From NCBI GenBank assembly GCA_023053575.1, contig JAKZAP010000014.1, forward strand, positions 13,418,938 through 13,482,937: a DNA stretch of 64,000 nt, written 5' to 3'. Shown here piece after piece: positions 12,601 to 27,600 of this stretch (its first letter is position 1; each line of letters starts with the position of its first letter). The stretch comes from Branchinecta lynchi (Eukaryota; Arthropoda; Branchiopoda; Anostraca; Branchinectidae). Both the position numbers and the translations under genes were made by a program. Under the pieces are notes generated by a model. It was not told the DNA's origin. It saw nothing but the letters and a program-made list of their open reading frames with translations, and ran no database searches.

Positions 12601-15600
12601 ACCCGACTAAAGGGACAAGCTAAAAATGTCTTAGTTTGCTTACCTTCATAAAACAAATTCGTAGGCGGATTCGGATCATTGGGCTTTGCTTTTTGAGTTG
12701 GTAACAGCCTGTAGCTCATTTTGTAGCAGTCGCCAAGTCTTTAGTAAACCTCTAATTGCTCGGGACAATATTTATATGCCTAGGCGACTTTAATCCCTTA
12801 GTCCCATGCCGAGGTCTTAAATTAATCCACTTTGAGAGAATACCGGTCTGATGTAAATCAATCTTTGAGAGAATGCCGGGGACGTTTCGCCATGGGGACC
12901 TTCGCCAGGGGCGTTTTGATCGGGGACGTTTTGTCATGGGGACGTTTTGTCGTGGGGACGTTTTTTCACGGGGACGTTCGCCCGGGACGTTTTGATTGGG
13001 GACGTTATGTCGACAACCCTCGTGGATATGTAAGTTTCCCGGAGAACACAAATTAGAGGAGAGGGCTTCAAGCGTCAACAATGGGCCGGAAATTAACAAA
13101 CGGCGGATCAGGTAGCGGTTCCGCCTGCGCCGTGGTAGGTAGAGAAGAAATCTCAGATATCTGAAATATGTCAAGCGTATGCGTCGAAGGTCCTTTCTTC
13201 TGAGTATAGAATGCAATCCAGCAAGGAAGTTGAAATACGGTGCGCAAAAGGCCGTATGTGTCTTCCCAAAACCATGTCTGCTATACCTCGAACGTTTCGG
13301 CACAATTTTGCAGTAACCAAATCTGATTCCTTTAGCGGCTGATTTAACTGCTTCCTCGCAAATCTTTCACATAGTTTGCGCAATTGTAATCCCAAGCCAT
13401 CGAATTTTTTCCTCGGTTACGAAAACATTGCCTCCAACATTCAGAGAGGGTTCCCGAGGAGTAGCAGGAGCGTTGAAACAAACGTACTGACATTTACTAG
13501 CGTTGACTGTCTCGCCAAAGGATTGGTTCAGGCTAGCAACGTTTGTTTCAAGGCCCTTCCTCGATCGGCTGATAAGGAGGACGTCGTCGGCATAGGCCAT
13601 GCAGGTAGCCAACATCGATGCCACGGAAGTTAACAGTTGGCGTAAAAGAAGGCGTTGGCGTTAAAAGTTGGCAGTGAAACTACATAAAAAAAACACCTTA
13701 AGGAGGTAAAGATAGATAGCTGTAATTATATATGCAAATCAGTCACTTGCAAAGGGTCAACAGCATTCTTGTGCCGGGAAGATCCTTGCGTCCAAGGGAG
13801 CGTGTGGCATGTTTCATAATAATAAACTAAAAATTAAAAAAGAATACGGTTGCTTTTTTATAGAGATTGATTTACAAAAAAAAATAGATATACACTGTAA
13901 AAAGTTTCTCCGCGTAAGGATTAATTTCAACTGCAGTATTTGCTACTGGGAATAATCTTATCTCTACTTAGGTAAGATTAATCCGAATTAGAGATAAGCT
14001 TATCTCATTTTATAAGGGAGTGCTAGAGTTCTAAGTTATATTTGAAAAATGTTTATGGTTTATTGGTCACGGTACAAGTCTCTTGTGTAAAGTGCCATCT
14101 ATGTATTATTAAAATTATCTCATTTTCTTCTTGCGCAAATTTTCTCCATGTGCAAATTTAGAAGACATGTAAATTGAGAATTTTGTAGAGGCTTAATCTA
14201 ATTATCCAATTTCTAATTATCAATTTCTAATTATCCAATTTGCGAATATATTATTGTTATCTCAGTAGAGACAAGATTAATCCTAGCAGCAAATACTGCA
14301 AGATTTTTACAATGTAAACTCCTGGACGTATTAATGTAGTTCCGCATAAATTTAATCATGATTTTTCCTATAGGTGGCTCTGTTATCAGAATGGTAGAGG
14401 ACTTCCTCACCCCACCAGTCTTCCGGAGGGGTCTGCAGATATATTTGGACAACAGGAAGTTCAGGAATGCTGAGATGATTGATCTTTTCGCCGCTTGGGA
14501 TGAAGCAGCTCAAGAAGCAACAATTGGCCTGGATGGCGCAACCATTCCTGATATTATGAACACGTGGGCATACCAGAAAAATTTCCCACTCATTACTGTG
14601 ACTAGGAATTATGGAGCTGGGAGCGCCAATGTCGTTCAGGTATGGTATATTTGCAATCCCTGTTTTATGCGTTTCTAAATTTCTAAGGTTGTGTTCCAAG
14701 CTCTTACCTTAGTTACTGAAAGGTACCTTGGTCGTCTCCAGGGGCGGATCCAGCCTTTCGTTCTAGGGGGGGCGATTCTTACCGAAAAGAGTGGGGGTAG
14801 TGGCCTTTTTGTCGGCCACAAGGCTGATTTTTTTCGTGTTTTAAGTGTCCCTGTCGTTCTCTTATTTAACGAAAATGTGGTTTTCATAAATTACATTAAT
14901 GCTTAAAAAAACTGTACTTGATCAACTTACAACTGTTTACAAGAAAAATTCAAGCTTCCTGGCTCCACTGTTCGCAAACCTGTCTGTCAAGCGTCTTTTG
15001 TCCGTGTTTTCCGACATTAATGTCGCTTAAACGACGAAAGTCCTCGTTTCAATTTCACTATACACTGGAACTAAATGTTTGTTTTTACCAGGTCCGGTTG
15101 CGTTGTGTCTCGAATCTAGCTAAAATTTACCGGGTGAACTGTTGCTATGCTATGAGTGAGCTATGAGGTGAGAAAGAGTCGAGGCTAGCTTCACAGAGGA
15201 AAAGCTGTGGGTTGAACGTAGTGTAAAAGGTTCTAGAGTCTAGTTACAGAAGTTAGAACATGCATGAATGCAGACTTCCGTAAGTGCAGTAAACAAAACA
15301 AAAAAATTACAGCCCGTCTAGGGGGGGCGATCGCCCCCCTCGCCCCCCCCCTGGATCCGCCCCTGGTCGTCTCAATCTGACAAGCAGCTTTGAACAGACA
15401 TTAGGGTAGTAAAGGCCCCCTCTTACTTATTCTGCCTTTTAAATTATCCCTAGCTGCCTTATGGAATTATATGCTTCTGAAATCCCCGCCTTTCGCCATT
15501 GTTCATTTTGTTCCTACATCTTTTTGCCGCTTTTTTGCCAGTTTTGCCAGTAACGCAACGCAAACTTGTCCGACGGCGTCAAGGTTCACCTATACTCTTT

Positions 15601-18600
15601 CACACATAAGGACATGAGAAGCTCGACAGTGTTTTTTCATTTTTGAATACATGGTCGACAATCAGGTTCACTTTCTATTTAAGACTTCTTTTTTTTTTGC
15701 TTGGTTTTCCCACTTTTTAACTACGGCGCGTTCGGTTTTCAAATACTTTGCGTACAGCCGCCAAGTCGGAGAATGGGAGGGAGGGACAGAGTTGACAAGT
15801 GCTAACAAAAAAATTGCTAATTTCACGTAGCAAGTAATCGAAATCGAGATCGTTTCTTGACAAACCAACTTCGTAGCTTTCTCCAGCAGAAGGTGCTAAA
15901 TTCTGCTGGTCATGATTTATAATAGTATAATACTATCTGTATATTTTTCTTTTATATATTTAAGAGTATATCTTTTTGTATCTGTATTTTTTATAAATGC
16001 TTTGCAAATGCCGTATTACTAGGCTGCATGTATAAAATTAATTCATTTAATCATACAGTATTTTCGAAAATAGGTATACCACCTTGGACCATCTTACTTC
16101 GTTAATCTTCCAACAACCGATGATGAAGTGCGATTTAAAAGGTTTTCGGGAGACCGTGTAACATTTTGGCAAGTTACTTACTAGCCACGATGGCCTTTGG
16201 CACTTCGCCTGATCGCCAAACGGGTTAGAGCAATTTCGAGATGAGGGCAAGAGCCATTGGATGTCGGGTTACCGGGTAGCTATTGAAAGTGCAGGGTAAA
16301 CAGACAACAAATAAGTGCGGAATAATTATCCCCCATTTAATCAATTCGTAATCATCGTAAGAAAATAATCATCAAAATTCACATAAAATGTTGCCTATCA
16401 TCGTTGCGCAAACTTTTCCGTGAAATTTTGCATCAATACAATTAGTTGGTATAAAGCCCGGCCCTTCCAGATTTTTCTTCTGGATTCCAGACAGCCGTTT
16501 CCGTCGAGACGACCGGGAAGGTAAATTCAGGCCAAAACCGTCTGGAAGTTAGGGGTGTGGGACACCCCAGATTCTGGATGTCTGGAAGGTGCCATAGAGG
16601 CAACCCGTTCGAGAGACTACAAATATACAAATGGGGGAAGAAAAGGGATTGACAGTTGTGACTGGGGTGCAAGAGATATTTGAAATGTAAAAGGGACATC
16701 TAGGGAATTTTGGAGAACAGCAAATTTAGCTGTCTACATCATAATGAAAATCTGGAAGGGTTGGCTTGACGATGCAGAAGCCCTGGGCGTCTGGGAATCT
16801 GGAAGCTGAAGCCTGGCTTTTATTAAACAAAATACGATATAATAACTTCACCGCAGCAACGTAAACTTCAAACAGCAAGTTTATAAAAGTAATCTTGGAG
16901 TAATCGATTAAACAATTAGAATTACTCCCTACCAACATCGATTGCGATCACTATTTTTCGAAAATTTAAATTTCAAAACAGTTACGATGAATGAACACGT
17001 ATACTTCCTTGTAGCAACGTTTCCTCAGGCCGAACTACCCCAAAGCAGAAGAATACTCATGGTGGGTTCCATTGACCTTTACCCAGGACTTCAGTGTTCC
17101 GGTTCAAAGGAAATGGCACACAGGAGCTACAGTTACTTTGCCAATCGCTGCTCTAGACGACGCGAAGCCTCTCTTCTTCAACATTAATGCGAAAGGTAAG
17201 TGTAGAAAGCGAAACAGATTCTGGCCAGGGATCCGCTTTGAAAGTACGGGGGATCAGATGAAAGCCTTGAAATCCTTAAACAAGCAACTATCATGTTTTT
17301 ATGTCGTTTGAGTATACAGTGCCATATAGCCATCGTAATGGATGTCGGTCTGTCCCGGTTGGAAATCTGGGTAATCTGGAAACTAGTAACATGCATAACT
17401 TTGGAACGAGCAATAGAGCCGCGTTAAAACTAGCTGCAATGCATCAGCTGAAATTATTCTTTTAATCAAAATTTTTGTACACAGCCTCAGCTTTACATTT
17501 CAACTTTCGCTAAAGAGGAAAGCTTTCAATGCGATCAAGAAATTACGACTCGGTCCATCGAAATAAGTGACAAAATAGTGCCCATAGAAAAGACAGTAGA
17601 TTCGCTCCGAACTAATAGCAAAAAAAGTAATTTTCTCGTTCAAAACACACTTCCTCAGAAACGAAACGGTGAAAGCGAGTTTGCCAGTGCATTATAAAAC
17701 AAGCCCAAAGGTTTCGATGGGATCCCAAAAATTCAATATCTGATCCAGACAACTGGGTCTTGTCTTAGCCAGATCCAGTCATCGCCAGACTCCTAGAACA
17801 TTTTTACAATTAAAATTCAGAAACAGATTAAGGCCAAATAGCTTGTCATCTGAGAAAACCAAGTTCAGATATGGATTCAGCATGTGTGTTTACCCCTATA
17901 AGTCATATCTGTTTTGACGAAAACTTCCTGCCACTTCTGCCAATTTCCTGGTTTCGGCCGAACTCCAGAACTACTTGTCCGGCGAAAAAAAAAACGCTCA
18001 AAAACGAACTCAGGGTATCTTCTTTCTCCAGTAATGAACTCTAATCAACTTCAGATTAAAATTTAACTTATAACAAATTTTCCGACTCCAGCCGGATTCC
18101 GGTCGAACTAAATTTCCGGGTAAAATATGATTGTCAAACACGAATTCAGCATCTCTTCTTACCCTTAAATCGGTTATCTAATCAACTAGAAATAAAACTT
18201 AAGCTTCTAACAATTTTCCGGTTTTGGCCGGATTCGGGGGGAACTACATGTCCAGATAGAACATTTTTTCACATAAATGTTCAGCATGTCTTCGTCTTGC
18301 CCTAAATCGAACATCTAATCAACTCCAAATAAAACTTTTAATTTTAACAAACTTTCCGGTTTGGGCCGGATTTCGGGCGAACTACTTGTCCGTCGAGAAA
18401 ATGGTTTTCATTATCGTCGTCAGCATGTCTTCCTACCCCTAAATCGAACATTTAATCAATTTCAAATAAGACTTTTACTTCCAGTTTTGGCCGGATTCCG
18501 GGTGAACTACTTGTCCGATAACAAAATGGTTTTCACCATCGTGTTCAGCATGTCTTCTTACCCCATAATCCACTTTCAAATTAGCTGTTTCAAAATATTT

Positions 18601-21600
18601 TGTTTGCCCCTTAATTTGAACCCCCTCCCCCACCCCTAAATGTAGGGCTACAAAGCCCATCTACGAACTTGACTGGTCCGACGACCCAACGAAGCCTCAC
18701 ACCAAGTTTCATGAAGATATCTTATTCCCTTCGAGAGTTATCGTGCTTACAGACGGACAGACGGATGGACGGACAACTTTTGCGATATCATAGGTATCCC
18801 TCCACTTACGTTTTGGGATCCCAAAAACCCGGATTTACGGACGTAACAAACTTTTGGTCTCGCCCTGATAGGAGTTTACAGATAGAAAAAGACGCCGGTT
18901 CGCCGACGAGACTTGAGTTTGCGTTTTTTTTTGCTGATTTGATGTACTCTGTTTCATTATGAAAGTACCGTTTCATTTGTCATTGGACACACCTGCACTT
19001 TCATGTCGAAAACTAAAGCACGTAAAGCTACAGTGAGCTACATCTGAAAAGTTGCAACTTAAAACTGGTTTTTAGAATTTGATTCTACGCGACAGAAGCT
19101 ATACACAGCAAACGAAGACGAGAAGTTCGCTTTCATAATAACTTAAACATAAAAGAGATAATTTTTGAGTTGTATGAGTGTCCTGAAATGTTCAGATGTG
19201 CTTTAACATTAGCACACAGGGGTGCCACGTATGGGGGGGGGGGGGGTGGACGCCCCCCACCCCGATGTTGTCGAACGGCCAGTAAAAAATTGCTGAATCA
19301 GCGCGAAGCGTCGCGATTTTTCGCAAAAACTGTCGACTTTTTTTTAGGAAACAGTCGATTTTTCTTCAAAACAGTCAGTTTTTCGTAAGTCGATTTTTCT
19401 TAAAAGCGGTCGGTTTTTCCTTAAATTAGTCGATTTTTTGTCAAACAATCGTTTTTTCCGCAAAAAAAGCAGTAAAAAATGCTCCTCCCATATTTGATAG
19501 TGCTATGACTCGAAGTCAGCAGTGATAAACATGATTCGCAGTCAGCTTGGGCTGAAGGAATATTTTTGCTCCCCCCCCCCCAAACATTTTGGATAGTAAC
19601 GCCTCTGCTAGCCTAGAGGCCAAAAATTTACCTCCCGACTAGAATGAGTCATTCTAGCGTCTGCAGAACCCCTCGTGTCCTGGGAAACGAATTTCAGGTG
19701 TCTATTAAAATCTTCCTTTTCAAGCGTTGTTATCACCTCAATCTCTCTTTGTAATCGACATTTTTCCATCGCTTCTGGGCACACTTGTTTCGCGGGTATC
19801 CTGTCATTTGATTGCTGATGGCTTTTCCATTCTGTTTAAAAATTATATTCCTTCTTTTCTCAGTTATAGCCAAAGTTTGACCAACAATCAATTTACGTAA
19901 CCTTTTCTCTCGCTTTTGGTCTATAAGGTAGATCCAGTCACCACTTTAACAACTAACCTATTTTACCTATTGTAATTTTGACATGCTAAAATCTGAAAGA
20001 CCTGAGTGAGGCAGATCCAATTCACATGGGAGTAGAACAGATAGCCGCATTGCTGCCCCCACGAATCATGTCTCCGACTTATCGGGGTTGCAAAACCTGG
20101 TTTGAACGACTTCACTTGTCTTTAGGGACGGGCTTCCGACTGAAGCTGTGCAGACACAAAGTTAACAAATTTTGTTTAAACGACTCGGATTGTTTTTTAT
20201 TAAAATGAATGCCCGGGACCTCGGCGAGGCCAAAATAAACGACTTAGCAAAAGGCCAAAATAAACGCTGATATGACTTAGCAAAAAGTAGGGGGGGGGGG
20301 GTGAGTCACCCCCCCCCCCCCTTCGGGCCACGCCTGGGAGCTGGAGGAGATATTCCGGAATGCTGGTGATCACGACTTGGGGTAGTTCCAGATTATCTAT
20401 GACGAGGAAACTTTGCAGCCGTATCAGGGACCGGACCGCATTGACTTGGAAATCGTCACATTCGCCGAATCGATCGGGGATGGAGGGAAGTTTCACATCG
20501 GTTATCAGATGTAGAACTTGACAAGTGGGGTCTCAGATATGCGGTTTCAAGTCCAGACCAGTTCTGATAACGATGTGCAGAGCTCGAAGGGGGCCGCTGG
20601 AAATCTCGTGAAAACCCCTCCAACTACTTTGGTCAGATCCAGTTCGGGCAGAGAATTATTACAGCTAGATTCTTTGCTTTCTACCTTCGATTGAGTTACA
20701 GGCGAATCGGAACTAGAGTACGACAAAACTTCCGTGAAACAGTTGTCAATGAGTGGAATAACCATTTCAGATTTAGTAGATCAAGCCTGTCTTCAAGTGA
20801 AAAGAATATCGGGAGAGAGATCCAGCCTTGACAACTGCAAACCATTATTTGAAAAACATGCTAACTGTTGTCACAAGTATATGAGCTTTCAGCTCTTTTT
20901 ATGGCACTTGAGCTTACTCAAGTGCCATATAGCGATTGTAATTTCTGTCCGTCAGTCGGTCTGTCGGTCTGTCGGTGTTTTGCTAGTTCGGGCACTTCCA
21001 GATAAGCTAGGACGATGAAACTTGGCAGGCATATCAGAAACTGGACCAGATTAAATTAGAAATTGTCCCTTCCTCGGTCCGACCATCTGGAGGGGAGTGG
21101 AGGGAGGGGGAATCCGGAAAAAATAGGAAAAATTAGATATTTTTAGCTTACGAACGGGTGATCGGATCTTAATGAAACTTGATATATGGAAGGACTTCGT
21201 GTCTCAGACCCTCCATTTTAAATCTAGACCGGATCCGGTGACACTGGGGGGAGTTGGAGGGGGAAACCGGAAATCTTGGAAAACACTTAGTGTGGAGGGA
21301 TCCGGATGAAACTTGGTGGAAAGTACAAGCAAAAGTCCTGGATACGTGACTGATATAACCGGAACGGATCCGCTCACTTAGGGGGAGTTGGGGGGGGGGG
21401 GGAGAAGTCCGAATTTGTAGTGATCCCGCGAGTTCCGTGCTTCCTGATGTGCTGGGACGATGGAAATTTACAGGCATGTCTGGGAAATAGGAAATCGGAA
21501 AATAGGAAATCGTCAATTCTCCGATTCGACCATCTGGGGGGGGGGGAGTGGAGGGAGGGTGAAGCCAAAATTTGAGGTATTTTTAGCTTGCGAACGGGTG

Positions 21601-24600
21601 ATCGGATCTTGATGAAAATTGATATTTAGGATGACCTCGTGTCTCAGACATCTCATTTTAAATCCGGGCCGGATCCCATGACACTGGCGGGAGTTGGAGG
21701 AGGGAACCGGAAATTTTGAGAAACGCTTAAAGTGGAGGGATCGGGATGAAACTTGGTGGGAAGAACAAGCGCAGGTCCTAGACACGTCATTGACATAACC
21801 GGACCGGATCAGGGCACTGTGGGGGAGTTGGGGTGGGGGTCCGGATTTCTAGCGATCCCGCGAGTTCGGCATACTTCCTGATGTCCTAGGGCGATGAAAC
21901 TTGGCTGGTATGTCAGGGATCCGAACAGATTGACTTGAGAATCCGAGCAGTTTTTGGGGAGCAAGAGAAGAGAAATATGGAAATTGACTTCTATAAATTG
22001 CGAACGAGTGGTCTGATTCGAGTGAAACTTCATGGGTGATACGAATCGATGGCCTCGACATGTAAAACATGCGTTCGAACCATATGCGACCACGATTAGG
22101 GGAATTGGGGGTGGGGGGACTTTTGACATGCACAAAAACCAAACGGATGGACGGAATGAGATGCAATTCGACAGTGCCGAGTTTATGCGGCCCAGATTTG
22201 TTATTTGGCGTCCGGGCCGGATTCGGCCAAGGTAGGGGGGGGGGGGGGGGTACTGGAAACTTGCAGATAGGCTATGCTCCAATTTTAGTCAAACTTGATG
22301 GACAGGAACAGGGAATTAAGAGATTGGGCCCGAACCGGCTCCGACAACGTTCGTGGGAGGGGGGGGGGGACCGGAACTTTCCAAAAATGCTCAGATTCGA
22401 GTGAAACTGGATAGATGGTACAAACGAAGATGCTTTAGGTGGTCGATTTTTTTTTATTCCGAACCAGATTCGGCCACGGTAGGTGGAGATAGAGTGAGTA
22501 CCGGAAATCGTGTAGCACGTCTAGGGATCAAACAAATGGTTTTATTGGGATGAAAGTTTGAACAGTCATGTGCACTTGCTACAGACAATCGAGACGATGC
22601 CGGAACTGCTCAGAAATGAGTGAAACTAAATATCCTATTTCTATTTCCGAACCGCATTTTTGGATGGCGGGTGTATTTTGTGACGTTCTCATTTACTTTC
22701 TTGTACAGCCTACTCGTACAAGTGCCATATGAGCTCGTAGCTCTTGTTTTTTTAGTTGTGTACTTTTTATCACGGTACGTTTTACATGGAGAGGTTTGAC
22801 CATGAAGACGTTTCGTAATGGGGACGTTTAGTCCTGGGTACGCACAGACAGTACGCGGCCAGATAGGTCACTACTTGGTTATCAGGGTTATGCGATATCA
22901 AGATTCCGTTCTTAGGAGCCAAGGTTGGACTCGGTCGATCGCAGAGGAGCGACTGATTTTTAGTTTACACTCCGGTTCCCGTTGGTTGGGAGATGTTCCG
23001 CAAGTTCGAGGTGACATGAAATGATATTATCAGGTATCCACATTACTTGTGTTTGCCCACTAGTGCCTTGGCTTCTGGAATCTCGAGCGAGGATAGCGAT
23101 CTTACTTACAGCATGACAAATATAGAACGAATTGCAAATTGATCGTTGAGGACTACACATTTTCAGATGGTTCTTCGTTTTTTCTGCGAAGCTATCTCCA
23201 TCAGTTTTTGCAACATCCAGCTGTCTACATTCACGGGAGGGGGGGGGGGGGGGATTGTCGCGATCACTTTTAAGAAATATCCTGCTCGTGCTATATCTCT
23301 AAATGATAATACCGAAGGTCAAAAGTTATTTTGGTCAAACTGACGAGGGTCTACACAGGATTCAGCTGGATTCAGTTTCAGTTTTCAGTTTATTTCAGAT
23401 ATCAACACATATCGTGGCTTGGGGCCAAATGGCGTGTTGAATACGTCAATATACATGAAGGCAAATCAATAATGTCTGTCACAATATCAAGATAAATAAT
23501 TCAAACTAAATATGGCCTAACACAAAAACATAAAAATGAGACACACAGAAGAATGACTAAACCTCTTTGTTGAAAATATGTACAAATTTGTCAGCTATCA
23601 AGCACTGACACCGTGATGATGGAAATTGCAGTTGCCCTTCCAGTCCGGTGGAATACTAGTCAAGGGAACATATTCACAGGCTCGCGTAACAGGATCATCG
23701 AAATGAAGGAACAAAATATATTTCTGACTAATTTTCATTTTGTAGGATATTACCGAGTAAACTACGATGTTCAGAACTGGCAGCTGATCACTGACCAGCT
23801 GACGGCCAATAAAGATTCCATCCAAGTTAGAAGCAGATCCCAGATTCTTGACGATGTCCTAGCTCTAGCTAAAGTTAACTACGCTTCCTATGAGACCGCT
23901 TTGGATGCTACTAGGTTCTTGAAAGATGAACTTGAATTCCTACCTTGGGAGACTTTTGACAACGACATCGTATTTTTGGATAACTTGCTTGCCAGCAGAC
24001 TGGCCTATGCTGATTTCAAGGTAAGGGTGGCATTCCTGTTGAAAACCCTCTTTTTGACCTCCCCCCTCAAAGGGTGACCGTCGAAGTTATGACGCGCCTA
24101 CCACTTGAGTTTTGGGACGAAATCGTGTAGCCTAGTATTTAATTGTGGATTTTGATGTCATTGCATTTGTGAGACAGGATCCTCCAGAACAATAGCGAGT
24201 CATCCGTTTATTGCACATAAGCTTTTTCGCTACTCCCGACCGGTAAGTCAAAATATTCCCCACTTTTTCAGCTGATTTGTGTGAAATGGTCCTGTGGATT
24301 TGATGACGACATTTATCTTTTAACACGAATGTTTCGGCAATGCTGCTAGTTGGTAGCTATAGCCTCTTCCTGCCAAGCTGACGCTCCTATTTAAGTTTGA
24401 ATAATGGGGAATCATTTATGGCCTGGGGGAATGTTTGTGCAGATGGGCCGTCGATTTAAAGCAACGCCATGTGGATCAAGGTTTTCATTTTCTTCAGGTC
24501 TACGTTGTCCGGCTCGTTCGGAACTTCTACAACAGCGTCACCTTCGAAGACTCTGTCGATGACGACATCATCACCTTGTACAAGCGCATTATTGCCGTTC

Positions 24601-27600
24601 GTTGGGCCTGCAAGTTCGGTCTGGCCGACTGCGTTAACAACGCCAACGCACTCTACGACCGCTGGGTTGCAAGTGGTGGACTTGACTCGTCTTTGTAAGC
24701 ACTCATTTCATCGATGCTGCTGTTGCTATAGGCTATCAGTCTTGCTCAGCCCCAAACCCCAGCACAGAGGAGGATCATTCGACTTAGTTCTAGACCTGTT
24801 CAGAAACCATAATTTGTCTGTCGTCAACCATCAGAACCTTTCCAGTCTTGAACATCCTCGATTCCGGATCTCATTGCAAAGGAGCGTTTCCAGCCTGTCT
24901 TTCACGCACTAATAGATAGATAGATATAAGTGGCGTTTTTGATCGCCAATGAAATTTCACCAGTAGACGAAGCGAGTTTGCCGATTCGTGCTTATTTACT
25001 GTTTTCGAAAGCCGATAGCCTTTGGCGTTCGCCGTTTTTTTTTGGTGCGCAGAAACGGGATTTTGTTTTGCTGGCAGTGTACTTCTGTTATAACATAAAT
25101 TACACATTGGGTATGTCTACTCACATTGGACTTCAAAGAGGCTGTTCTCATAACGCAGAACATAAAGAACATAATCCTCATTTCCCTCCATTTTTGAAAG
25201 AAACGCCAAATCGTCAAAAGAAATCCCAACGTCTACGGCAAACGGCGAGTCTTTGGCCGATCGGCGATAGACAGGAATTTAGGCGATAGACGTTAGCCGA
25301 TCAGAACAAAAACAGAAATTAAGATATACAGCTACGCCAATCGGCTTCCGGCGAACGTCAAAAACGACAAAAAGACAGACGGCTACGCTATCGCCGAACT
25401 AATCGGCGATCAAAAACGGCACTATAGTTTTATTGCTGAGCAGTCCGAGGGCCATGGCAACAATTGATCCCAATAACAGAACAAAAATCTCCTTGATAAC
25501 CAGTCTCTGCTCGAATGAAATTGCAACTTCACCGTTCATGTTTTTTCGTTCAAAAAATCTACTAAGTCGTCAGCCTGAGGAAGCGCCCCAGTCTTTTTGA
25601 TATCGTAGCCTCTAGGTTCCAGTGAGCTAACAAAGAACGCCCGCTACCCGAGAATGCCGGCTTAAGCTTGCCATCGGAAAAATAGTACAAGTACAGGATC
25701 ACCCTTGCATTTGCTTATTTTAAATATTTCATTCCTCTTCTGCTTCGAGCTTTCGAAATAATTTGATTGATTGATATAGCGAAAATTATGGATTCCATGC
25801 CCAGACGATGCAGGGCAATGTGAAATAGCATTGACCCATGGGCATGATCTGCCACGTATATCGGTACTCTTAGGATTTGTATGTGTTTCATTCTAGTATC
25901 TCGCCAAACCAGAAGAGTGCCGTCCTGTGCAATGCTATCCGCCATGGAGGTCAAGAAGACTTTGATTTCGCTGTGAACGTCTACGCCACTGAGGTCAACT
26001 CACCAGATAGGGCTGCTGTCCTGACGGCACTCACCTGCACAAGAGACCCTATTTTGATCAACAGGTAAACAAAAGTGAAAATGGGAACTTGCTCTAATGC
26101 GAATCTTCGTTCAGTCCAGTTCACTCCATTTTGCCGAAAATTCTTTGTTAAGAACAAGACCTAAGGTTTCGATGGGATCCGAAAAATCTAATATTTGATC
26201 CAGACAATTGGGTCTTGTCTTCGCCAGATTCGGTCTTCGCCACGCTAATGATCTGAGAAAACCATGTTCAGATATACCTCTATAAGCCATATCTATTTTG
26301 ACGATACTGACCGAAACTTACTGCTTTCCTTCTGCCAAATTTCCGGCTTCGGCCGAATTCCGAGAACTACTTGTCCAGCAAAACAAGACCAAAGGTTTCG
26401 ATGGGATCCCACAAATTTAATATTTGATCCAGACCAGAGGTCCAGTCTTCGCCAGACCCCTTGAGCACTTTACTAATAAAATTTAGAAACAGATTAAGGC
26501 AAATGGTAATCATCTGAGAAGACCAAGTTCAAATATGGATTGACAATGTGAGTTTAAACCTATAGCCTGCGTCATATCTACTTCGACTAAAGTTCCTGCC
26601 TTACTTCTGCCAAATTTCTGGTTTCAGCCGGATTCCGGTCAAACTACTTGTCTTGTAGAAAAATTGAAGTTCAAAAACGGATTCTTACCCCTAAATTCAA
26701 CCTCTAATCAACTTCAGATAAAGCTTCAGCTTTTAAAAAATTTCCAATTTCAGCCGGATTCGTGACTATGTTTCCTGGTAGAAAATGATTGTCATACAAG
26801 AATTCAGCATGTCTTCTTACCCGTAAATCGAACACCAAATGAAGTTGATATAAAGCTTTTACTTTTAACAAATTTTCCGGTTTTGGACGGATTTTCGTCG
26901 ATCTACGTGTCCGCCGAGAAAATAATTTTCATATTCGGATTCAGCATGTTTCCCTATCCTTAAATCGAACAACTAATCAACTTCAGATTAAACTTTGATT
27001 TTTGACAAAATTTTCCGGTTTCGGTTGTATTCTGGGCGAACTACTTGTCCGACGAAAAAACCGTTTTTATATTCGAATTCAGCATGTCTTTTCACCCCCT
27101 TAATCGGAAATCTAATCAACTTAAGATAGAACTTTAACTCTTAGCGAACTTTCCGGTTTTGGCCGGATTCCGGGTGAACTGCTTGTCTGGCGAGAAAATG
27201 GTTTTCACGTTCGTGTGCAGCATGTTGTCTCACTCCTTAATCGACTATCTCATTAGCTTTTAAAAAATATTTTTGTCGCCCCTTAATTTGAAACCTCTCT
27301 CCCTTCCTTAAATGTGCAGCTATCGGGCCCATCTACGAACTTGATTTTTCCCTTGACTTGAGGAATCCTCACAACAAGTTTCATCAAAATATCTCATTCA
27401 CCTCGAGAGTTATCGTGGTGACAGATGGACGGACAGACGGACAACTTTAGCGATGTCATAGGTATCCCTCCTCTACGTTTTGGGATCCAAAAAAGAATAG
27501 TTCAGAAACGAATTCAGCGTACTTCCTTATCCCCATAAAGAACATCTAAACTTCAAACAAAACTTTAACTTATAAAATTTCCGGTTTCAACCGGATTCCA

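Noticed and set aside
12752..13303. Single - strand ORF of 183 codons
   Set aside because: It joins part of a LINE relic to the end of family D. The boundary near 13012 shows it is a chance fusion.
14358..14678. ORF start at the ATG at 14358 as a separate small gene
   Set aside because: It is exon 5 of the aminopeptidase read through both splice sites. The real coding part is 14374-14639.
17021..17029. TTTCCTCAG as acceptor of exon 6
   Set aside because: It would put the exon out of phase and lose the family QRFL segment. The AG at 17013-17014 fits phase and motif.
21169..22404. Many proline- and serine-rich short ORFs
   Set aside because: They come from G/C-rich HINE-B units and recur with stops and frameshifts in the copies at 31242 and 38906.
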